Shown here: positions 34,201-46,200 of the stretch, one piece after another
Layout: each line of letters begins with the position of its first letter
Position numbering within the stretch: position 1 is the first letter of the stretch
Assembly: GCA_021234535.1 (NCBI GenBank)
Contig: CM037840.1
Location: forward strand, 7,677,094 to 7,741,093
Length of the DNA: 64,000 nt
Source of the DNA: Stichopus chloronotus
Lineage: Eukaryota > Echinodermata > Holothuroidea > Aspidochirotida > Stichopodidae
Direction of reading: 5' to 3'
Translations under genes and position numbers: made by a program
Notes under the pieces: model-generated
Database searches by the model: none
Told to the model about the DNA's origin: nothing
Seen by the model: only the letters and a program-made list of their open reading frames with translations

Positions 34201-37200
34201 GGTACAGTGTAATAGAGATAACCAATTCTCCTCAAACTACATGTACGCAATAAAAAGGCAGACAGAATAAAAAGATATTCGAGGAAATGGGGTGAGTGCT
34301 AGGAGGACTATCTAAGCACAACCTTTGGTTGGCACGAAGCATACAAGGAAAATTTTGGCTTTTCAAACTCCCCAGATGGCCTGAAACAGCAGTGCCAGGG
34401 TCTCCTGGGCTGCAGTCTTGAAATAGGGATTTAATGTCTGCAATTTCTCAACTTATGAGAACAAAAGTAAATCTATAAAAAATGGCAATACATATCAGAT
34501 TGGTTGGAGATGACACATAAATCACAACAAAGTATGCATCCTCTTTGAATTATTCTTGGTTTATTTATTCTTGGAACTCTTGGCAAATATGGGGGGACAT
34601 CTTTTCCCCACCTTTTTCATTAGGGCAGTGGAGATACAGGGATTGCTTGCATGGGGGCCAAGAGACTTGACGTATGATGCCAGTGGGTGGCTAGATTTTT
34701 TCTCTAACTGGGCCTTAGACATGAATGAGGGAGCAACTCTGAGCGTGATATGGAAATACAGTATGTCAATATTGCATTGGCACGCCAAAAATATTTGACT
34801 AGGAGTAAATTTATAATTGTGAGAACACTATCTAACAGGAGTGCTGGTATCAGCTACAACAGAGCATACCAGAAATATTGCCTAAAAATACCCTCTTGAT
34901 TGCTGAGAATCATCCTTCCCAGGCTCAGCAAGTAAACTCCAGGAAATGGTACTGTCATTATTTCCTACATTATTGGAAGTCTTCCTCTGTGAATGTCTGA
35001 TACAATTTGGATCTTTCATAATGAATACTGCACTTGCTTTAAATTTCAAGCTGAACATGGGCAACAACATCATAATTTCCTGGATGGGGAGGGCACTGAA
35101 CTACTCAAGTTTGCATTTTCTCTACCTTCATTTTCAATTTTTTCTCATTCCTATGTCTTTCTATTTTTTTCCTTATTTTTTCTTTTTGTGTAAAGCTGAA
35201 AAGGGTGCCAATAATCCGTTTGAGTCGGTCTGGGTGAGAAGGGCACCATCCCCAATGACTGCGTGGTAGCCTCGCCACTAAGACTGTGAAATATTTGAAT
35301 TTCACAACCATCAAACTGTTCAATATCCTCCAATTTTGCCTATTTCTGTGAATATACTCAGTGATATCTCTGAAAACAAGTTATCAGTGTTCAGGCCATT
35401 CAATAATCTTGTTAACACACAATTGACCCACATATGTAATCCACCTGTCATTTTTTTGTGTTTAAAACAACACTTCATACTAACACAGAGCAAGTTGTAT
35501 CGTTGATGATGTGACCATGTTGAATGATGAGAGGATGCTCATCTTTGGTGTTTGTTTCATCAAGCAGAAGAGTAATGATGGTATTTAAAGGATGTTACTT
35601 AATTATTTTTAATCACAGAGAGAGCAACAAAAGAAAACTGTGCCTCTATGGCAAACTTTTTATGTGTTAACTTCATGCCATTTCTCCATTACCGTTATGC
35701 TGCACCATCTGAAAACTGAAGAACCAACCCTGTGCCTGTCTCGGTGGCTTTTTGGAATTGGTTTACCAGAGTATGAGTCATATACTCTCCCACCTTGCTC
35801 TTCTGTGCATGTCTCATCTCGAACAATAAACTGAGTTTAGCAAGTAGTTCTAACAACTTGTTGATAAGGAAGTTATGGTCTTTAGTGCCTTTGAGCTTGT
35901 TTGCTCAAGAGACTAAATTAGAGATAACGAGTCTATGGAGAGGTAGGTGAAGCTTCAAAGATGCAGCATATTGCTCATGGGCTCTCTGACAACATGTTGT
36001 CTTCTTATGTCATGGCAAAATTTCTCACATGCTCCGAACCTTCTCAAACGCCATCAGTGGTCCACAGCATTTCAGTTTATTCACACACTGCACTCTCAAA
36101 GCCACACAGCGGCAGTGGTTGTGAACCTGTTTTTCTTTTCTATTGGAAGTTGTACCAGCAAGGTAAAGACTACCATTTATGAGCAAGCAGGTGGACTGTT
36201 AGATCATTTATGCTCAATTAAACAACTTGGTTGTTAAGTCAAGCAAAATGTGCAAACATAGTATCCAAGGTGACAATCAGCTCATGCTCCTGCTGTAGTT
36301 GTGGTTGTCAAACAAATACCCAACCCCCACAAAATACCCCCAGTCTTATACCACCTCGGTTAAATTACATGAAATTACATGCACTGTGGTTATCGCTCCA
36401 AGGGATATTTGTCTCAGGTATTTGTCCAGTTATGGTAATTGCATACAAGCTGTTTGAGTCAGTTGTGTCGACCGTTAGGGACGTACCCTATGGGCTACCT
36501 CAGAGATCTTGCTGTAGGCCATATTCATTTCCCTGGTATGCTAGTTCCCTGTTTGATATTGTCTCTGTTCATCTCCCTAAAATGCACTGGTTATGCCGAT
36601 GATCACTGCTTCTACATGTCCTTTAAACCTAATGCAGATATCGCAGAGCATCATGCTATACTGGCTATGCAAAACTGCCTTAATGACGTTCATCGTTGGA
36701 TGGCGTGTTTTCAGTTTAAAATGAACGATACCAAAACTGATTACATTGTTTTGGGTGGGTCCATGCAACAGCTTAACAAGCTTAACTCTCATTCCATCAT
36801 GGTTGGCAGTGAAACCATACCATGCGCCAGCAGCACTAAAAATCTTGGTGTTTGGTTTGCTAGTAATCTTAACTTTGAAAAGCATATAACTGCTCAATGT
36901 AAAAATGTCTCTTACAACCTTCATTGAATTGGGTCTATTAGGATTAGCTTGACTTCTGAAGACTGTAAAGTACTTGTTCATGGTCTTGTTCATAGTTGTA
37001 TTGATTATTGTAACTCTTTATTTTTTGGAATCTCTACCCACTTAAAAACTAGGCTCCAATGGTTACAAAATTATGCTGTCCATCTTGTTTTCCCTATGGT
37101 TGCAATGACAGCATCCACCCCACTTCGATTCCAATTGTACTGGCTTCCAGTTAAATTCACAATTTGTTTCAAAATTTGTCTACTGGGTTTTTAAGTCCCT

Positions 37201-40200
37201 AAATGACATGGTCCCTAAATACCTAACCGAAATGTTCCATCACAAACAAAAGAGTAGATACAGTTTGCGGTCAGATTCTCAAAATTGTATTAATTTGTCA
37301 GTTCCTTGCACCAAGTGCAAAACCTTAGTGATCATAGTTTTTTAGTGTGTGGTCCTCGGCTTTGGAATGAACTTCCTCCCATTGTAAGGCTCAGCACATC
37401 ACTTAGTGTATTCAAGAAAAATCTTAAAATATATCTGATCAACATTACTTTCCATGACTACAAGTAGGCCTAAGTTACAGCACTTTGTGCATAATTTCTG
37501 CACTTTTTTTCTTGGTGTTTGTTTACCTTTACTTTATTCTAAAGCGCTTAGGAATAACATTTTACTAAAGGCGCTAAGAAATAATATACACAAAACCACA
37601 GTCGGGAATATGTAATCACACAATGTTATTTGTATTTACATCTAACCATGTATTTTAAAGAGCAGGACAATAACAGTTCCATACTATGATACATAAATTC
37701 AGTCATTCATTCCATGAATATTTGGAGACTAAATTATTACGAACAGACATGATGACTCCCAACTGGGGTGAGATTGCAACACCATCAGCATGCCGGCAAT
37801 TTACAGGGGAAACGAAAATGTCACAGACCCAGCCAAGGTAATTTTAATATGAACCCACTTTCTCAAGTAAACTTCGACATGTAGCCAGCATATAGTTGTT
37901 ATCACAATGATCTCTATTAGCTTGGTGTATAGCTAAAAGAGCAAACACGCAATGGAACTTTCTCTAAAATGTTATCCTGATGTAACTGCACTAGAGTTGA
38001 CTTGTATGCTCGTCTATGTGGTACGGTACGTGCAGATGGCTAGTATATCTAATCCTCCTTTATGTACATTAAATCGCATAGGTATCACATGCAATAGGAT
38101 TTACTTGGTTTTCAATAGACAACCAGTGTGTGGCCAGCAGACTTACATAGAGATTACATATGTTACATGCGTGAGGGTTTACTCCATTTCTAAGTGCAAG
38201 ACACATGTTGCCAGTATATGCTTGCATGCAGGGACGATATGTGTATTACCTACACTAGGGTTTACCAAATTTCCTGCACACAGCATACATGCACTTACAT
38301 GTAAGCGTGACAGTCGCACGGTTGACTAGTTTTCAATAAGAAGACAGACATGAAATCGAATACACTTTGATGTTATTTGTATGCTTGCCAGCAAAGTATG
38401 TGCCTTGGCTTCTTCTTGCTCTGTGTAGTGTAAGCAGTCACACTAGTATCCTGGGTACACACAAATAGGGACATTAAAGTATTAATCATCTGCACTATGG
38501 TAATACTGTACCTGGTTTTCAACAGGCATCACACAGTCAGCGTGATCTGTCAGTTGCTTCATTGCAAGGACGCTGTTGTATGGGGATGTTATGACATCAT
38601 CATCTGCACTAGGATATACAGCTGTTACAAATCTGAAGAGAGCAAATCACAGATAACAAAATAAACTTCAAAAATTGCAAATATAAGCAAATTTTAAGAG
38701 GCAACCTATCAGTCCAAACTTGAGGTATTTAGAACATAGCAGTAATTAAGCTTCCTGACTTCAGTTTCCCCAGAAAGCTATTTTCCCTGAAATACTGTAA
38801 GTCTTGAGATTGAAGATATTTGAAAATTATTGAACTTTGAATATGTAACCTGACTTCAAACTGCTGTGAAGTTCCAGCAAAACTTACTTGGTATTCATCT
38901 GGAAGTAAATTACATGGCTTGCAGGTGAGAACTTAAGAAGTATGGTGAAATTATACAGGGAAAACTAGTAAGATTTGTATACTTTTATTTCCAGCTGATA
39001 TTGTAAGCTCACCGATCACTTCCTGCAACAGGCTAACCATGCTTATACAGCATTGATACTTGAGTAACTGTACTGAATTCACTGCTAATTCATAGCTTCA
39101 TCACTCCCTAAAGTATCAGCTTCTGTCTTTCCTTACATACATTAGTACTAGCAGTGTACTAATATTGAACCAGAGTATGATTCTTTCCCGTATACTTAAT
39201 GGCTTTAACACTAACCATATTGTATCAGCACTACACTCACTACCCATAGTAACAATGTCACACTAACTACAGTAATGTCAGATAGCAAAGTAACTGTACA
39301 GTCATAAACAGTTCACTCGTGGTACAGTACTGCTGATACAGGAGGTTAGAACCATGTCTTCAACATGCTACTGTACTACTCACCACAACAGCAGTTCTTA
39401 AGTTTACTAATTGTGTATTAAACCTGTAACATTACCATCAGTATTAACACCATACTTGCTTCAATGGCACTGTATGCCCATAGAAGGATGCCCATAATGC
39501 CATTGACTGTTAGTTCTATCATGTAGGTATTGAAAGTATGAACTATATAGATACCAGCAGAATATTGCACCATAATTTTGCATCCAAATTCATGCACTAC
39601 ACTTTGGTTAATAGGCCATTGATACAATTCATTCTCAGGAACATATAACCTTAGTCAGCGTGAAACCAGTTCAGTTGCAAGTGTGATTTACTAATGCTAC
39701 AGCTATCTAGGCTATGACTGCTTGCTGTGATAATGTTACATTAATAATAATTTAAATTATGAACAGTAAACATTTCAACATACTTCTTTCCCAATGGATT
39801 ATGTCAAAGCATCAAACAGTTGCATTTTCTTCTACTCTCCCAAATCTTTGTTGACTATCAAAGAAACAATTCTCGGGTCATTTTGTAAATTTAATGTATG
39901 GTGAGGTCTTTCACCCAACAGCACCTTGTGTCATCAAACTGTCTTCGACTTCACTTGTTTACCGTCAGGTCATGAATTGGTATGACTTCATTCTTCCCAA
40001 TACATTTTTATGAACAATACTCACCTGTAAACATCGGGGTATTCATCTTCAAGGAGGCTTAAAATTGCAGTTCCAACACCAGATCCTGTACCTGTGGGAG
40101 AGACAAGTTAAACACTGTGTAAAGCTGCACTGTAATTTTGATAACGTAGCCTAGAATAGCTGCTAACTGTAGTAAACACATATAGGAACATACAGAATGA

Positions 40201-43200
40201 TAAACTGTACATTGCAGACCTGATTTTTAACAAAAATTCTAAACTGTCCTTTGGACAACCCACTTCCCATATTTAATTGTCCAGAACATATTTTGGTTTT
40301 CCACATTACAAAAACAAAAAGACAAGCCAAAAAACACGAGGCTTACATAAGGCTATAATATTGTGTTAACAATTAACAGTACGTACAAACTTTGTAGTAT
40401 CTAACAAGGCATACCAAATAGATAATTATTATTACATTGTTTATTTAAATGTAGGACAATACCAGCAAACATTCACCACCTTTAATGGGTAAACCTTGTT
40501 TCAGGAAGTTCAATGGACAAGCCAGAAGGAGTGGACTTGTTGTTCACCATGATATTTACTCCCCTCTGATAATCACAAGACCATTAAATTTCAGCCCTGA
40601 CACTGACACATTTCAAATATGCGGTCTGTCCATGCTTGCTTCCACAAAGTAATATTTAATTAACGCAGGATTGTTAACTTTTGTTTTCTCATCAAAATGT
40701 CACTATGCAAGACAGGACATTATGTAATTAGCCAACATAATATGGAAGATGAATGATTTTCTAAATAATTTTTAAAAATTATCTAGCATACAGTAAATAT
40801 GGCAAATGTCTAGTCTTCCACACTTGAGATACCATGTGCACAAGGTTTTTACAGCTTGACCTCTGATGACACTAAACCACCTGAACTACACAAAATAGAG
40901 TTTTGTAGTCATTGAGATTGACCAACATACTACATATGAGATTACAAGACTGCATTCATGAACAAGAGCTCAAAGGTACTATATCGTTCTTTGTTTGGAG
41001 ATGCTTTAACTTTAAACCCTGCGTCAGATAAGCAGGTCTGAAATTGCAGGGCAGTGGTAAAATCAACATCACTAAGCAGCCTATCCTATCATATATCAAA
41101 GTTTGCCAATACCACAGAGATTTTTTTTGGGGGTGGCAATGATCAATTGAGGTCAACCAGGTCCTGATGATGTGGATGAAAGAATTCTTCCATTCCCAAC
41201 CCCAAAAAAGTTACAGTGCAGCAGTTTTGTGTGTGTACCTTCTATGCAAAAGCAATGACAAAACTTGCAAGTGTGCATATCTATATATATATGTATAGCT
41301 GGGTAGTATAACTGGATTTTTGGTTTGCCCAAAGAAAACCTTTCCACACATTACAGGAAGGTCAAAAGATCTAATGGTGTCAAATGAGGTCATCATAAAC
41401 ACTTCACATAGACAAACAAAATTTTCCATTACACCATCCCCTTAAAAATGTTTTGGTGGAGAGATATCAATAAAACATCACTTACCTACCTTTCAACCCC
41501 TTCACATTAATAACATTAATGTTACTGTATTTTTCTCCTCCTACCAATCTAACTTATTTCTAAAATTATGTCACTGTTAGAACAATGGACATCAGCTTGC
41601 AGCAACTCAAAGAAATTCACTTTTTTGCCTCTGGTGATCCCAAATGACCTTTGACCTCCACCAAAAGCAATAGGGTTCATCTACTCAATATCATACACAT
41701 AACACACCAACTCTGAAAAACATTCACCATTTGGTTATTGAGTTATCGCGTAACATACCGCACATTCTTATTCGTCAGACACACACACTCACACAACTTG
41801 TGTGTTTTCCATTCATTCCGAGGACACGCGCATACACATCCAAGTGTGTATGCATACAGTAGGTGACTGCGTAGGTGACTGCATAGCTACCACAAGGAAC
41901 CAAAAGTCATTTTCAAAGTGTTTTCAAAATTTGAGATGTGCTAACCTAAAATGACCTTTAACCTCACCAAAAACAAAAGTTTTCTTGCAATCAAGATGGT
42001 CCATCAACTTATAAGACATGAAATCAGCCCAGGATGGGGTTCTTGAGATATAGCACATGTGATCTCTGGTGACCTCAGATGACTGAACATTCACCTCCAT
42101 CAAAAACAATTTAATGGTTCTTGTATCTTAATGTGGTTCACATCCATTCCTAATATGAGATCAGTCTAAGCTTCTGTTCTTGAGATGTCCAGTGCTACAC
42201 AAGCAAAGACATCAAGAACACTTACACACAGTACATAGGCTACACACAGATATATACACAGGCTATCATGATTACATAGGCTATGACTATCACCAAAACC
42301 AACTGGGAATATCTTGCCATCACATCGAGAAGATTACAAAAACTTTAATACGAACTGCAAATGTTGTTTAGAGGCCCTGCTATCCACTTACCTCCACCCA
42401 TTGAATGTATGAGGAAGAAACATTGCAAGCAGTCACAATGTTCTGTTGCTACTCTTATTGTCTCTTTTAACTGCTCCTGGTATTGGCTTCCGTAGAGCTT
42501 GTGACCAACTGCCCTGTTGAGGTTACAAAAAACAACAACAAAAGTGCCTGTATAAAGTAGAGAAACATGCAATTCCATCTGTATATCCTGCTTAACAATA
42601 TCTGACAAACCTTTTTGTGCCCAGAAAAATTTAAGAGTGCAAATATTGAGTAAAACGAGTAAAGGGATCTTAGAGTAAAGTAGATCTGCAGTCAACAAAG
42701 TTAACTTCAACCAAATTCCCCCTCCCCCCCCCGCTCTGATCCACAAAGAAAGAATTCATGATTCGTTCTGAATGCAAGTTAAACTTAACATGTCTTTCTT
42801 GTCCTTTCAATAGCACAAGAAAAACTGGAACTAGTGTGCGACCTTAGAATTACTGACAGCACGCATCATATGGAGGTATTCAGATTTTACTTAGAAAATG
42901 ATAAACGTCACAAGTGGGAAAAGTTAATCACTTGTGCCACTTTGATCGACAGAGCACAACTTTTCCACAATGCAACCAGATACCATGCTGGCAACCTTTT
43001 CACAGAGTGATGTTTCACATGAATTAAACCATTTAAAAGTTGTTTGCTTTCTGCCATCGCACTAACAGATGAAAATACTCTTTTTCCAGGAATAAAAGCT
43101 GAAAGATATCAAACCCATTAGAGGATATGATTAGTTAAGATCAATCTTGAATAATTTGAAAGTTCTCCTTCCAAACAGGTCTGAGAAAGACTTGTTGGTA

Positions 43201-46200
43201 TATTTAAAGACATACCAGTTATTACCACAGCCGGAGACATCTGTAAGAAGCTGTTGGTGGTCAAAAACATCTCTAAGAGATCCAGAGAGAAGCTCATTTA
43301 CAACACCTTCTTCCATGTCAACCAGCACTGCCTGCCACATGAAGATGCAAGCAATCACTCAAATGTTTTTTTATAATAACGAAGACATAGAGATAGTAGG
43401 ATGGAAATAAACAGAAGACTACACATTAACAACATTAGTTTGCATATATGCAAGTTGCAAAATGGCAAATAATAAATTCTAGCAATTGAAGTTGGCTCAT
43501 ACCTTCAATCAGTAAAATGAAATGAAACTTATCAGTCAAAATATTTGAGTACCGACAGACTACACCCAAAAATGGAATAAACGAGAAATGTTTGAAAATC
43601 AAAATTACAGAAAAAAATTAGCAAAACAGCAGCCACAATGCAAAGAAACACCTTTGTTAAATTCTTCATTACAAAGGGCTGACATGTTGAAGAGGATTCT
43701 GCACTCACCCTGGCCTTCAAGGAAGATATTTTATTCTTGCCTTCTCCTATTCCAATGTCAAGAGGGTTGGTGTATCTGTAGATTTGTTGGTGGTATTAAA
43801 TATAAAAGAACTTGAATGAAAAATATCAACAATCATAAAAACAAAGCATTAAAGGTGTAATACATCCTCACAACACCTAACAGACTAAAACTATTCCCCA
43901 GAAAATGAGGACATTGCAACAAGCCATCTGATTGTGTTAACTTTCAATGACAGCAGTTTACTTCAGGTTCTTTGAAAACCAAATCAAAACAATTCTTATG
44001 CACTACATATGACATGAGGGTACAGTTAAAATGAGTGGTTCTGTCACCTGAGTACCAGATGTTTCTTGATATTCAATTTGCATATGATAATGACAAAGGG
44101 TGAAATTTAATTAAATGCTGATGACACCAACCTAAATGCTGGACACTTGTTGCTATCCATCATTTTTATGAATATAAAAGGGGCAATAAACTAGAACATT
44201 TCTCTCACCTGCATGCTACGTGTTTGTCGACATCTGTATCATACTAACAGTTGTGGGCTGGAGCCAGTATGTTTTTAATATACCACTCATCTTACACTTG
44301 ATGTCTACCATTTAAAACAGACAAATTTCCTCATTTTCTTTGTAGTATTCAATTGGGTAAGCACTCTCAAATGGATAGCAGTATTGAATTATGGATATAT
44401 TGCATAGGAAGCTATAACTTATTGCTTATTGTTAAAACAAACAAAAAAAGAAAAACATAGAAGGACAATTCATTAATTTTAGTCTGTGGTTTGAGAGCAA
44501 CTGGGGATACCAAAATGTCAAAAAAGAAAGGTGGCCTCAAATCACCTGAATTATCTAGATGCTTGACTTATAAATTTGATCCACAAGTAAGAAAAATATT
44601 ATATGAATCTGGCAAAATGTTCCATACAGCAGTGGAAGATTAAGAATTGCAATGGTCACTCACCGAGAATCAACATTGCGAAAGAAACTGCTCAAAGATT
44701 CATCATAAATACCCTTCTTGTTGTGGGCGGCATGTTCTTCGCAAGGCCAAGTCCCAGAAACGACATCCAATCTTTAAATGAAATGCAGAAATGGTTTTAC
44801 TCTTGTACTGCAAAATTAGTGGTAAATTTGACATGAATCTGAAATCTGTTTGTGCATGGCACTCAACTCTGGTAATGCACTAAAATCAATGATGCATCAA
44901 GCTACACTTCCCTATGACAGCTGTTCAGTCTGCAAATGGCCACTAACTGCCTCTATTTTAAATACACTGTGTATCAACTTCATCTAAAAGGAGTGTGACA
45001 TTTGTCTCTCTTCTTGAGATAATATGATCGTACACCTAATTGTGAAACAAACACATGCAAACATAAATATGATTCTTTTCATAAAAATCACAAAAAAGAA
45101 ACATATTTCAGTTGATCTTGAGGTAAAATTTGGCTGCAGGCTTTTTTTTTTTGGCAGTTACAAGTTTACAATTCTTGAAAGAGTTGAAAACTGTTCAGTC
45201 TTCTCTATTCTAGACAACATGATAGCCTTTTCTGTGCTCATTTTTTTATTTTTCTTTCTGGGAGGCTTGCCAGGGTCACAGAGATCTATCCTGATTGAGT
45301 AAATATATATTTGCAGATTGGTAGAACAGAAGGACAGGCAATAAGAAAATGGCACCTCTCAGAGAATAGAAAAAAACAAAAGACAGCATTGACAGACACA
45401 CAATAAATGATGTAGGTCATAATAAGTTGTGCAAAAATTTGTTACTTTTATTGTTCGTCAGGATCAGTCAGCATGTTCCACAGGTCGGAGACTAGGAGTG
45501 CTATAAGCTACACTCCTAAGTTAGAATGTATGAGTGCTATAGACTGCAAACCTATCAATAGACAACACTGGAGCAAGACTGAAATATCAGTGCTAACAAT
45601 CAATGAATGAAAACTCACCTGGTTTCCACATTGTCCAACTGTCATGGATAAAAAAGACAAATTACCAAAATGTTTATTTTCAGACTTCACAAGTAATACA
45701 AGTAGCTTCTGTTATATTGTTAATACACATGGTGTTAAGAAGTCTTCGCAAGCTGTATGCAACCAGTCAAATATACCTATACACACAGCCAGCTATAGTT
45801 TGGCACTATATTGGCAAGAAATGTTGGGATGGCAATGTAAGTTCAAAACAATGAAATAAAATGGTAAACTGTATGCTTGCAAATTTTAAAGCATACATAG
45901 AACTATAAACATTTAATTACAGATAGCACATTATTTGGACTGCAGGACTTCAAAAATCAGCATTGTGACATGTGAAAAGGAGAGCATTTTCTGTAGATAC
46001 AGTATAGGGCAATGAATGACAAATGATTGCTTTATTAACTAGTTAACTTTGTGAGACAAATATATTTGTACTGTCCGAACTACACGATGCTGCGTAAGAG
46101 GGATATATCCGTTCTATGGCATATGCACAGACCTGCTGCATATAATGCCTAGCCAATCAGCAAATACACACTTGAATGATTGTTTGTTATACAAAGTGAA

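Noticed and set aside
34556..34798. 80-codon plus-strand frame in a TUBE1 intron
   Set aside because: An overlapping frame of similar length exists on the other strand, no motif is present, and it lies between proven TUBE1 exons. Treated as chance.
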